Shown: positions 1 to 7,857 of the stretch, piece after piece
How positions within the stretch are numbered: the first letter of the stretch is position 1
Layout of the letters: each line of letters begins with the position of its first letter
NCBI GenBank assembly: GCA_036510975.1
Contig: DATCCY010000060.1
Location: 1 to 23,161, forward strand
Origin: Longivirga sp036510975
GTDB taxonomy: Bacteria; Actinomycetota; Actinomycetes; S36-B12; CAIYMF01
Length of the DNA: 23,161 nt
Direction: 5' to 3'
Made by a program: the position numbers and the translations under genes
The notes under the pieces: generated by a model
Database searches by the model: none
The model's input: only the letters and a program-made list of their open reading frames with translations
Told to the model about the DNA's origin: nothing

Positions 1-85
1 CGCCGAGCCACCGTTGCGCCCGACGCCTACGTTGGCTGCGGGTCCCAGGGCACGCGCTGCCTGAGCCTGCCGGGGGTCGAGCGGG

Positions 86-847
86 GTGACAGTCGTGAAG
101 GTACGGGCGCCGTCAGCAGTCCGTTCAGCGCGACGCACGGGTTCGACGAGCCTGACGTACACCCACCACGCGGCACTCTGGTCGGGGCACCCCTCGACCG
201 CAGAGGCGGCTGAGCACGTCCGACGCACCCTGTGCCTCGACGATGTCACCGGCACCGAGGGGTCGACGCACGTGGACCTGGCCGACGGACGTGTGGAGGT
301 GCGCTACCGCATCTACCTCGATACCGCCAAGGGTGCCATCGTCGCCCTCTTCCCCGTCCGCCCGGACGAGCTCCCCGTACTCCTCGCGGAGCTGGAGGCG
401 ATCTTGCGCATGGAGGCCGCACCGGAGCAGCTGGGGATGCCGGCGACACCGGATCCCCTGTCCGCGTCCGCGGACCCCTACGGGTTCCTGGCGTGCCGTG
501 AGGACCGGGAGGCGTCGCAGCCGTCCCGCGTGTCGCACGGGGCTGGCGATGCGCCTGGCCTCGCGCTCGTCGCGTTCGCGCTGTCACTGTGCTCGGTGCT
601 CGTGCCCGTCGCCCTGTGGTTCTTCTTCCCGACGGTGTCCTCCGACGCCGTGGCCGGGCTGGGGATGCTCTGCCTGGGGAGCTGCTGCGCCTCCCTGCTC
701 GGCTTCGTCGCCGGGATCTGGGCCTGGCATCACCGCCTGGCCGTCATCGCCGTGCTGGTGAGCCCGGTCGGAGGCCTGCTGTCGCTGCTGGCCGCGTTCG
801 CCCTCGGTATGGCACTCGCGCTGGGCGGGCTCAACGCCGGGCTGTAG
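86..847 (+). CDS. Hypothetical membrane protein with soluble N-terminal domain
   Basis: This is a 253-residue protein that I do not recognise. Residues 1-155 look soluble: a basic start, then a mixed alpha/beta stretch (about 25-110) and a Pro/Ser-rich linker (about 118-157). The C-terminal third is hydrophobic, with likely membrane segments at about 159-181, 189-213 and 217-248, the last possibly two short helices. Cys-rich spots occur in the second segment. An in-frame stop at 62-64 means the start lies downstream of it. GTG at 86 is the first start codon, with a G-rich stretch about 10 nt upstream; GTG at 95 is an alternative. Third codon positions are strongly G/C, which supports real coding. 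It converges on ctaB with only 18 bp between the stops. Nothing in the neighbourhood suggests a role, and the overall shape (soluble domain plus small membrane bundle) is not diagnostic. Confidence 0.65.
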   Translation: MTVVKVRAPSAVRSARRTGSTSLTYTHHAALWSGHPSTAEAAEHVRRTLCLDDVTGTEGSTHVDLADGRVEVRYRIYLDTAKGAIVALFPVRPDELPVLLAELEAILRMEAAPEQLGMPATPDPLSASADPYGFLACREDREASQPSRVSHGAGDAPGLALVAFALSLCSVLVPVALWFFFPTVSSDAVAGLGMLCLGSCCASLLGFVAGIWAWHHRLAVIAVLVSPVGGLLSLLAAFALGMALALGGLNAGL

Positions 848-865
848 CGGCGGGCCTGGGCGCGC

Positions 866-1840
866 CTACCAGGGCAGGAAGGCGTCGATCGCGACGGCGA
901 GGAAGAACAGCGCCAGGTAGCTGATCGAGCCGTGGAAGAGCCGCATCGCCTTGACGTCGCGGTCGCCGCGACGCACGCGGCGCAGCAGCCCGTGCGCCTC
1001 CCCGAGGAACGCTGCGCCGAGAAGCACTGCGGCGACGGCGTAGAAGGGCGTCATGTGCGCCGCCGGGACGAGCAGCAGCGAGGTCAGCACCATCGCCCAG
1101 GAGTAGCCGATGATCTCGCGCGCGACGGTCGACAACGGGGCGACGACCGGCAGCATCGGGACACCTGCCGCCGCGTAGTCGTCCTTGAAGCGCAGCGAGA
1201 GCGGCCAGTAGTGCGGCGGGGTCCAGAAGAACACCACGCCGAAGAGCACCATCGGCGCCCAGGACAGCGACCCGGTGACCGCGGTCCAGCCGATGAGGAT
1301 CTGCATGCAGCCGGCGGCACCGCCCCACACGATGTTCTGCGGCGTGCGGCGCTTGAGCAGGAGCGTGTAGCCCACGACGTACATGAGGATCGCCAGCGCG
1401 GTGAGCACGGCGGCCAATCGGTTGGTGGCGACCGCGAACCAGAGGACCGAGCTCACCGCCAGCGCGAGGCCGAACACCAGCGCACCGCGCGGACTGACCT
1501 CGCCGGTGACGATGGGCCGATGCCCGGTGCGCGCCATGAGGCCGTCGATGTCGCGGTCGATGTACATGTTGAGCGCGTTCGCCCCGCCCGCGGCGAGGAA
1601 GCCACCGACGAGCGTGACGAGCACGAGCCGCAGCGACGGGACGCCGTCGGCCGCCAGGATCATGGTCGGCACGGTGGTGACGAGGAGCAGCTCGATGATG
1701 CGCGGCTTGGTCAGGGCGAGGTATGCCAGCGCGACCGGTCGGGTCCGCGTCGAGTCGCCGGGGGCGAGGCCCTCGCGGGAGTCCGTGCCGCTCTCGTCGC
1801 CGGCCACGGAGGGCCGGGGGTCGACGGCGGTCACACGCAC
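866..1840 (-). CDS. ctaB: Protoheme IX farnesyltransferase (heme O synthase)
   Basis: CtaB is the membrane UbiA-family prenyltransferase that adds a farnesyl group to protoheme to make heme O, the precursor of heme A for cytochrome c oxidase. The 324-residue protein shows the family Asp-rich motif N91-x3-D95-x3-D99 after the first helices. It also has the KRRTPQN segment (163-169) and the second motif around D220-D221 followed by AGVPMLP, with seven to nine hydrophobic helices overall. Residues 1-35 are a polar N-terminal extension. The start is GTG at 1840. It diverges from tkt across a 93-bp region. The ctaB/tkt divergence is the classical actinobacterial order, as in mycobacteria. A -10-like hexamer lies about 43 bp upstream of the start. 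The length is normal for actinobacteria. Confidence 0.97.
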   Translation of the reverse strand: MRVTAVDPRPSVAGDESGTDSREGLAPGDSTRTRPVALAYLALTKPRIIELLLVTTVPTMILAADGVPSLRLVLVTLVGGFLAAGGANALNMYIDRDIDGLMARTGHRPIVTGEVSPRGALVFGLALAVSSVLWFAVATNRLAAVLTALAILMYVVGYTLLLKRRTPQNIVWGGAAGCMQILIGWTAVTGSLSWAPMVLFGVVFFWTPPHYWPLSLRFKDDYAAAGVPMLPVVAPLSTVAREIIGYSWAMVLTSLLLVPAAHMTPFYAVAAVLLGAAFLGEAHGLLRRVRRGDRDVKAMRLFHGSISYLALFFLAVAIDAFLPW

Positions 1841-1882
1841 GCTCCACGGGGTCGGGGGACCCGGCCACCCAGGTCCGGCGGG

Positions 1883-1888
1883 AGTCTA
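1883..1888 (-). promoter_or_regulatory. Candidate ctaB -10 element (TAGACT)
   Basis: Read on the minus strand, TAGACT fits the actinobacterial TANNNT -10 pattern and would start a transcript near 1875-1877, leaving a leader of about 36 nt before the GTG at 1840. No convincing -35 is visible. The GC-rich stretch between this and the tkt element holds a short inverted repeat (CCGGCG...CGCCGG) that might serve as a shared operator; that is inference. Confidence 0.35.
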
Positions 1889-1919
1889 CCGGCCCGGCTC
1901 CCCGGCGCGGCGCCGCCGG

Positions 1920-1925
1920 TAGGCT
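1920..1925 (+). promoter_or_regulatory. Candidate tkt -10 element (TAGGCT), leaderless spacing
   Basis: TAGGCT ends 8 nt before the tkt GTG at 1934, and no Shine-Dalgarno sequence lies between. Spacing of this kind would place the 5' end at or next to the start codon, suggesting a leaderless transcript. No -35 of the TTGAC type is seen. Confidence 0.4.
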
Positions 1926-1933
1926 CACCGATC

Positions 1934-4042
1934 GTGACGACCTCACCCACCGCCCCCGCCCCGTTCGACCCCGCCACCTGGTCCGCGCTCGACGCCCGTG
2001 CGGTCGACACCGCGCGCGTCCTGGCGGCGGACGCGGTGCAGAAGGTCGGCAACGGCCACCCCGGCACGGCGATGAGCCTCGCTCCCGCGGCCTACCTGCT
2101 GTTCCAGCGCTTCCTCACCCAGGACCCGTCCGACCCGGACTGGCTCGGTCGCGACCGGTTCGTGCTCTCGTGCGGTCACTCGTCGCTGACCCTCTACATC
2201 CAGCTCTTCCTGTCCGGCTACGGCCTCGAGCTCGCGGACCTGCAGTCGTTCCGGACCTGGGGCTCGCTCACGCCGGGCCACCCCGAGCGCCACCACACCC
2301 GCGGGGTCGAGACGACCACCGGCCCGCTCGGCCAGGGCCTCTCGACGGCGGTCGGCATGGCGATGGGCCAGCGCTACGAGCGCGGCCTGCTCGACCCCGA
2401 CGCCGCGCCGGGGACCAGCCCGTTCGACCACCACGTGTGGGTGATCGCCTCCGACGGCGACCTCGAGGAGGGCATCACCTCCGAGGCCTCATCCCTCGCC
2501 GGCACCCAGCGCCTGGGCAACCTCACGGTCGTCTGGGACGACAACAAGATCTCCATCGAGGACGACACGGCGATCGCCTTCGGCGAGGACGCGCGGGCGC
2601 GGTACGCGGCGTACGGGTGGCATGTTCAGAGCGTCGACGCCCTGCCCGACGGCAGCGTCGACGTCCTCGCCCTCGGCGCCGCGCTCGAGGCCGCCCGTGC
2701 CGAGACCGGGCGCCCGTCCTTCATCCGGCTCGAGACGGTCATCGGCTGGCCGGCGCCGCACCTGCGCAACACGTTCAAGGCGCACGGCTCCGCTCTCGGG
2801 GCCGATGAGGTGGCTGCCACGAAGCAGCTGCTCGGCTTCGACCCGGCCGAGTCCTTCGTCGTGGCCGAGGACGTCCTCGCCCACGCCCGCGAGGTCAAGA
2901 GCCGAGGCGCTGCGGCGCGTGCGACGTGGGACGAGCTCTACGCCGCCTGGCGCGGGGCCAACCCGCAGCGAGCCGCTCTCCTCGACCGCCTGGTCGCCGG
3001 GACGCTCCCGGACGACCTCGTGCTCCCGGAGTTCCCGTCAGGCACGGCGGTGGCGACCCGCAAGGCCAGCGGCGAGGTGATCCAGGCCATCGCCGCCGCT
3101 CTGCCCGAGTTCGTCGGCGGCAGCGCCGACCTCGCGGAGAGCAACAACACCACGATCGAGGGCGCCCCGTCGTTCCTCCCGACCGGGACCGTCGTCTCGC
3201 CGACCTCGCCGTTCGGGTCCAGCCAGTCGCCGTACGGCCGGATCCTGCACTTCGGCATCCGCGAGCACGCCATGGGTGCCGCACTCAACGGGATGTCGCT
3301 GTCGACCCTGCTGCGCCCCTTCGGTGGCACGTTCCTGGTCTTCAGCGACTACATGCGTGGCGCGGTCCGCGTCGCCGCGATCATGCAGACGGGCGTCACG
3401 TTCGTGTGGACGCACGACTCGATCGGCCTCGGCGAGGACGGCCCCACCCACCAGCCGGTCGAGCACCTCTGGGCGTTGCGGGCGATCCCGGGTCTCGACG
3501 TCGTCCGACCCGCCGACGCGAACGAGACGAGCGTCGTGTGGGGGGAGATCCTGCGACGTCGCCGGCCCACCGGGCTCGCGCTCACGCGCCAGAACCTCCC
3601 GACGCTCGACCGCACGGTCGTCTCCCCCGCCGCCGGCGCTGCGAGGGGCGGCTACGTCCTCGCGGACGCGGCCGACGGCTCTCCCGACGTCCTGATCGTG
3701 GCCACGGGGTCCGAGATCCAGCTCGCGCTCGCGGCGCGCGACACGCTCGCGGCCGACGGCATCGGTGCCCGGGTCGTGTCGATGCCGTGCGTCGAGTGGT
3801 TCGAGGGGCAGGACGCGACCTACCGGGAGTCGGTCCTGCCGTCGGCAGTGCGGGCACGCGTGACGGTGGAGGCGGGGATCGCCCAGGGCTGGTGGAAGTA
3901 CCTCGGCACCGACGGTCGCCCCGTCTCCCTCGAGCACTTCGGGGCCTCGGCCGACGCGGCCACGCTGTTCCGTGAGTTCGGGATCACCGCGGACGCCGTG
4001 GCCGCCGCCGCCCGCGAGTCGATCGCCGCCGCCACCAGCTGA
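1934..4042 (+). CDS. tkt: Transketolase
   Basis: This thiamine-diphosphate enzyme transfers two-carbon ketol units between pentose, triose, tetrose and hexose phosphates in the non-oxidative pentose phosphate pathway. It is 702 residues long, a full-length family member. Visible landmarks are GNGHPG (39-44), CGHSS (80-84), the TPP/metal motif SDGDLEEG (173-180) ending at N204 in WDDN, and the pyrimidine-domain segment THDSIGLGEDGPTHQPVEHL. The first Gly of the usual GDG is Ser here. The reading frame stays open for 1 kb upstream through the ctaB antisense strand, but homology begins at the GTG at 1934, placed after a -10-like hexamer. It is the first gene of the tkt-tal-zwf-opcA-pgl block. 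tal follows after 96 bp with its own candidate promoter. Confidence 0.97.
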   Translation: MTTSPTAPAPFDPATWSALDARAVDTARVLAADAVQKVGNGHPGTAMSLAPAAYLLFQRFLTQDPSDPDWLGRDRFVLSCGHSSLTLYIQLFLSGYGLELADLQSFRTWGSLTPGHPERHHTRGVETTTGPLGQGLSTAVGMAMGQRYERGLLDPDAAPGTSPFDHHVWVIASDGDLEEGITSEASSLAGTQRLGNLTVVWDDNKISIEDDTAIAFGEDARARYAAYGWHVQSVDALPDGSVDVLALGAALEAARAETGRPSFIRLETVIGWPAPHLRNTFKAHGSALGADEVAATKQLLGFDPAESFVVAEDVLAHAREVKSRGAAARATWDELYAAWRGANPQRAALLDRLVAGTLPDDLVLPEFPSGTAVATRKASGEVIQAIAAALPEFVGGSADLAESNNTTIEGAPSFLPTGTVVSPTSPFGSSQSPYGRILHFGIREHAMGAALNGMSLSTLLRPFGGTFLVFSDYMRGAVRVAAIMQTGVTFVWTHDSIGLGEDGPTHQPVEHLWALRAIPGLDVVRPADANETSVVWGEILRRRRPTGLALTRQNLPTLDRTVVSPAAGAARGGYVLADAADGSPDVLIVATGSEIQLALAARDTLAADGIGARVVSMPCVEWFEGQDATYRESVLPSAVRARVTVEAGIAQGWWKYLGTDGRPVSLEHFGASADAATLFREFGITADAVAAAARESIAAATS

Positions 4043-4125
4043 CCGTGTCACGAGGTCCCGACGTCCCGCCGCGGTCCGGAGCAGTGACCGACCCGCTATC
4101 TGAGGACGGGCACAGCGAGCCGGTC

Positions 4126-4131
4126 TAGGGT
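4126..4131 (+). promoter_or_regulatory. Candidate tal -10 element (TAGGGT), leaderless spacing
   Basis: TAGGGT is followed by 7 nt and then the tal ATG at 4139, so a transcript starting at the usual distance would begin at the start codon. The tkt-tal gap (4043-4138) otherwise holds only a weak 7-bp inverted repeat (4088-4094 and 4128-4134). The -35 region is unremarkable. Confidence 0.42.
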
Positions 4132-4138
4132 CGGAGTC

Positions 4139-5251
4139 ATGACCGCAGACCGCCTTGCCGACCTGTCCGCCGCCGGAGTGTCGATCTGGCTCGACGACCT
4201 CGACCGGGGGCGGCTCACCAGCGGCGGCCTCGCCGACCTGGTGGCGGACTCCTTCGTCGTCGGCGTCACGACGAACCCGTCGATCTTCGAGAAGGCGATC
4301 GTGGGGGGCGCCGCGGCGTACGCCGACCAGGTGCGTGACCTCGCGCTGCGCGGCGTCGACATCGGTGAGGCCATCCGGTCGCTCACCGCGTTCGACGTGC
4401 GCTGGGCCTGCGACGTCCTGGCCCGGACGCACACGGCGACGGGTGGCGTCGACGGTCGCGTCAGCATCGAGGTCGACCCGCGGCTCGCGCGCGACACCGA
4501 GGCCACGATCGCGGAGGCCAAGGCCCTGCACTGGTCGGTCGAGCGGCCCAACGTCCTGATCAAGATCCCCGCCACGGTCGAGGGGCTCCCGGCGATCACC
4601 GCGGCACTCGGCGCGGGCATCAGCGTCAACGTCACCCTCATCTTCTCCGTCAAGCGCTACGGCGCGGTGCTCGACGCCTGGCTCGCCGGCCTCGAGCTGG
4701 CCCGCACCAACGGCCACAACCTCTCCGAGATCGAGTCGGTGGCCTCGTTCTTCGTCAGCCGGGTCGACACCGAGGTCGACCGGCGGCTCCCGGCGGACTC
4801 CCCGCTGCGCGGCACGGCGGCCATCGCCAACGCCCGGGTGGCCCACGAGGCCTTCTCCCACATGCTGGCGAGCGACCGGTGGCGTGCCCTCGCGGCCGAC
4901 GGGGCACATGTGCAGCGGCCGCTCTGGGCCTCGACCGGTGTCAAGGACCCGGCGTACTCCGACACCCGCTACGTCGTCGACCTCGTGACGCGCGACGTGG
5001 TGAACACCATGCCCGAGGCCACGCTCGACGCCGTGCGCGACCACGGCGAGACCTCCGGCGACACGATCGTCCCCGAGTACGCCGCCGCCCATGCCGCGCT
5101 CGACGCGCTCACCGCGGCCGGCATCGACCTCGACGACGTCGTGACGGTGCTCGAGGACGAGGGGGTCGAGAAGTTCGTCGTCGCCTGGGAGCAGCTGCTG
5201 GCGAGCCTGCGCACGGCCCTCGACGCCGCCCGCGTCGCAGCCGGACGCTGA
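4139..5251 (+). CDS. tal: Transaldolase
   Basis: Transaldolase moves a three-carbon dihydroxyacetone unit between sugar phosphates through a lysine Schiff base in the non-oxidative pentose phosphate pathway. The 370-residue length is that of the long actinobacterial type. Motifs are VTTNPSIFEKAI (43-54), the SIEVDPRLA segment (109-117), the catalytic lysine K142 in NVLIKIPAT, and SVNVTLIFS (162-170). The C-terminal WASTGVKDPAYSDTRYV segment is also typical. The start is ATG at 4139, preceded by a -10-like hexamer but no clear ribosome-binding site. zwf starts 9 nt after the stop, so the two are very likely co-transcribed. Some actinobacteria carry pgi between tal and zwf; here it is absent. 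Confidence 0.97.
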   Translation: MTADRLADLSAAGVSIWLDDLDRGRLTSGGLADLVADSFVVGVTTNPSIFEKAIVGGAAAYADQVRDLALRGVDIGEAIRSLTAFDVRWACDVLARTHTATGGVDGRVSIEVDPRLARDTEATIAEAKALHWSVERPNVLIKIPATVEGLPAITAALGAGISVNVTLIFSVKRYGAVLDAWLAGLELARTNGHNLSEIESVASFFVSRVDTEVDRRLPADSPLRGTAAIANARVAHEAFSHMLASDRWRALAADGAHVQRPLWASTGVKDPAYSDTRYVVDLVTRDVVNTMPEATLDAVRDHGETSGDTIVPEYAAAHAALDALTAAGIDLDDVVTVLEDEGVEKFVVAWEQLLASLRTALDAARVAAGR

Positions 5252-5260
5252 GGCGTCGGC

Positions 5261-6802
5261 GTGCGCACCCGGATCCTCGCGCCGGACGCGAACCCGCTCC
5301 GCGACCCGCGCGACCGACGCCTGCCGCGGATCGCCGGGCCCTGCAGCCTGGTGATCTTCGGCGTGACCGGTGACCTCGCCCGCAAGAAGCTCATGCCGGC
5401 GGTCTACGACCTCGCCAACCGCGGGCTCCTCCCGCCCGGCTTCGCGCTCGTCGGCTTCGCGCGGCGCGACTGGGCCGACCAGGACTTCGCGCAGATCGTC
5501 CACGACTCGGTCCGCGAGAACGCCCGTACGCCGTTCCGCGAGGACGTCTGGCAGGAGCTCTGCAAGGGGATCCGGTTCGTCGCCGGCGACTTCTCCGAGG
5601 AGGGCGCCTTCGACCAGCTCTCACAGGTGGTGCTCGACCTCGACCGGGTGCGCGGCACGCGCGGCAACCACGCCTTCTACCTGTCGATCCCGCCGAAGTT
5701 CTTCGGTGACGTCGTGCAGCAGCTGAAGCGGTCCGGGCTCTCGGTGTCCGCCGAGGGGGCCTGGCGCCGTGTGGTGATCGAGAAGCCGTTCGGGCACGAC
5801 CTGGAGAGCGCACGCGAGCTGAACGCCACGATCAACGAGGTCTTCCCCTCGGGCACCGTGTTCCGCATCGACCACTACCTCGGCAAGGAGACGGTGCAGA
5901 ACCTGCTGGCGCTGCGCTTCGCCAACACGCTGTTCGAGCCGATCTGGAACTCCAACTACGTCGACCACGTGCAGATCACGATGGCCGAGGACATCGGGAT
6001 CGCCGGTCGCGCCGGCTACTACGACGGCATCGGCGCAGCACGCGACGTGATCCAGAACCACCTGCTCCAGCTTCTCGCGCTGACCGCGATGGAGGAGCCG
6101 CTGTCCTTCCTCGCGAAGGACGTACGGGTCGAGAAGGGGAAGGTGCTCTCGGCGCTCACGCTGCCGAAGGACCTCGACCTGCACACCTCGCGCGGTCAGT
6201 ACGCCGCCGGCTGGCAGGGCGGCCTGCAGGTCCAGGGGTTCCTCGAGGAGGAGGGCATCTCCCCCACATCGACGACCGAGACGTTCGCCGCGGTTCGCCT
6301 CGGAATCGACACCCGGCGCTGGTCCGGCGTGCCGTTCTACCTGCGCACGGGCAAGCGGCTGGGACGCCGGGTCACCGAGCTCGCGATCGTGTTCAAGCGC
6401 GCACCGCACCTGCCCTTCAGCGCGACCGACACCGAGGAGCTCGGGCAGAACTCCATCGTGATCCGGATCCAGCCCGACGAGGGCATCACGATGCGTTTCG
6501 GCTCGAAGGTGCCGGGCACCCAGATGGAGGTCCGCGACGTCAACATGGACTTCGCCTACGGCGATTCCTTCACCGAGTCGAGCCCGGAGGCCTACGAGCG
6601 ACTGATCCTCGACGTGCTCCTCGGGGACCCGCCGCTGTTCCCGCGGCACGAGGAGGTCGAGCTCGGCTGGAAGATCCTCGACCCCGTCCTCGAGCACTGG
6701 GCGAGCAGGGGGCAGCCCGAGCAGTACGAGTCCGGCACCTGGGGGCCTGCGTCCTCGCACGAGATGCTCGCCCGCGACGGGCGTGCCTGGAGGCGACCAT
6801 GA
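5261..6802 (+). CDS. zwf: Glucose-6-phosphate 1-dehydrogenase
   Basis: Zwf oxidises glucose 6-phosphate to 6-phosphogluconolactone with NADP, the entry step of the oxidative pentose phosphate pathway. The 513-residue protein has the nucleotide-binding GVTGDLARKK (34-43), EKPFG (174-178), the active-site RIDHYLGK (202-209, with D204 and H205), and the catalytic histidine H267 in the RDVIQNHLLQ segment. The start is GTG at 5261, nine bases after tal, giving the usual NPLRDPRDRRLPRIAGP lead-in before the Rossmann fold. Its TGA overlaps the opcA ATG in an ATGA arrangement, implying translational coupling with its assembly/activator partner OpcA. Confidence 0.97.
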   Translation: MRTRILAPDANPLRDPRDRRLPRIAGPCSLVIFGVTGDLARKKLMPAVYDLANRGLLPPGFALVGFARRDWADQDFAQIVHDSVRENARTPFREDVWQELCKGIRFVAGDFSEEGAFDQLSQVVLDLDRVRGTRGNHAFYLSIPPKFFGDVVQQLKRSGLSVSAEGAWRRVVIEKPFGHDLESARELNATINEVFPSGTVFRIDHYLGKETVQNLLALRFANTLFEPIWNSNYVDHVQITMAEDIGIAGRAGYYDGIGAARDVIQNHLLQLLALTAMEEPLSFLAKDVRVEKGKVLSALTLPKDLDLHTSRGQYAAGWQGGLQVQGFLEEEGISPTSTTETFAAVRLGIDTRRWSGVPFYLRTGKRLGRRVTELAIVFKRAPHLPFSATDTEELGQNSIVIRIQPDEGITMRFGSKVPGTQMEVRDVNMDFAYGDSFTESSPEAYERLILDVLLGDPPLFPRHEEVELGWKILDPVLEHWASRGQPEQYESGTWGPASSHEMLARDGRAWRRP

Positions 6803-7857
6803 GCGTCCGGCTGGACGACACCACCGCGAGCGAGGTCGGCACCGCGATCTCGGCCGAGCGGTTCCGGCAGGGGTCGAGCGCCGTCGGACGCGTGCTGACG
6901 CTGGTCATCGTCGCCGACGAGGCGACCCAGGCGGATGCGGTCCGCGCGGCCGCGGAGGCCGCGCGCGAGCACCCGTGCCGCATCCTCACGGCCATCCCGC
7001 GTCCGGGGCGGGGCCCGGCCAGGCTCGATGCCGAGATCACCGTGGGCGGCGCGGACGGCCTCGGCGAGCTCGCCGAGCTCCGGCTGCGCGGCCCGCTCTC
7101 CCACCACGTGTCCTCCGTCGTCCTGCCACTCCTGGTGCCCGACGCGCCGGTCGTGGTGTGGTGGCCGGGAACCGCCCCGGACGACGTCGCGGCCGACCCG
7201 GTCGGCCGGCTCGCGCAGCGGCGTATCACCGACGCCGGAGCGGCCTCCCGGCCCGTGCGCGCGCTCGAGGTCCGCCGTACGTCGTACCGCGCGGGCGACA
7301 CGGACCTGGCGTGGACCCGCATCACCCCGTGGCGCGCCCTTGTGGCCTCGGCGCTCGACGAGCCCTTCGAGACGGTCGTGCGAGCGAGCGTGAGCGCGCA
7401 GCGCAACAACCCGTCCGCCCTGCTGCTGGCCGCCTGGATGCAGCGAGGTCTTGCGGTGCCGGTCGACGTCCACGTCAGCCGCGGTCCGGGGCTCACCGGC
7501 GTCGTGCTGCACACCGAGCGAGGCGACATCTCCATCACGCGTCCCGACGGCAGGGTCGCACGCATGGTCCGGCCCGGCTTCCCCGACCGCGAGGCACCGT
7601 TGCAGCGGCGCACGATCGAGGCTCTCATCGCCGAAGAGCTGCGCCGACTGGACCCGGACGAGATCTACGGCGAGACGCTGCAGGCGCTGCCCCAGCTGGC
7701 CACGTGGGCTGCGCACTCCGACCACCGCGGGTCCGCTGCGGTTCCTGCCGCCAAGGGCGCGAAGGCCGCCGGTGCCTCGCGCGCGAAGCCCGCCGCGAAG
7801 CGGCCGGCCACGAAGCCCACGACCGCACCGACCGGCCGACGGGGGCGGGGCGCGTGA
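6799..7857 (+). CDS. opcA: Glucose-6-phosphate dehydrogenase assembly protein OpcA
   Basis: OpcA is the partner that activates or assembles glucose-6-phosphate dehydrogenase in actinobacteria and cyanobacteria. The 352-residue protein has the family's hallmark segments: a hydrophobic strand ending in VVVWWPG (118-124), RRITDAG (141-147), and the conserved D-L-A-W-T-R-x-x-PWR stretch (169-179). Residues 319-352 form a Lys/Ala/Pro/Arg-rich, probably disordered basic tail beyond the conserved domain. The start is the ATG inside the zwf stop (4-base overlap), and its TGA overlaps the pgl GTG. Position and coupling strongly support the assignment. The role of the tail is not evident. Confidence 0.95.
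   Translation: MSVRLDDTTASEVGTAISAERFRQGSSAVGRVLTLVIVADEATQADAVRAAAEAAREHPCRILTAIPRPGRGPARLDAEITVGGADGLGELAELRLRGPLSHHVSSVVLPLLVPDAPVVVWWPGTAPDDVAADPVGRLAQRRITDAGAASRPVRALEVRRTSYRAGDTDLAWTRITPWRALVASALDEPFETVVRASVSAQRNNPSALLLAAWMQRGLAVPVDVHVSRGPGLTGVVLHTERGDISITRPDGRVARMVRPGFPDREAPLQRRTIEALIAEELRRLDPDEIYGETLQALPQLATWAAHSDHRGSAAVPAAKGAKAAGASRAKPAAKRPATKPTTAPTGRRGRGA

Noticed and set aside
932..1933. Upstream extension of the transketolase frame by over 300 codons
   Set aside because: It runs antisense through ctaB and is Arg/His/Glu-rich with no family likeness; high GC keeps the frame open. The real start is the GTG at 1934.
3038..5503. 821-codon minus-strand open frame opposite tkt, tal and zwf
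   Set aside because: It crosses three well-supported genes on the other strand and has the Gly/Arg/Val/Asp-rich look of an antisense shadow.
6783..7853. Extension of the pgl frame through opcA
   Set aside because: It overlaps opcA completely, is Arg/Gly/Ala-rich, and the family homology starts at the GTG at 7854.
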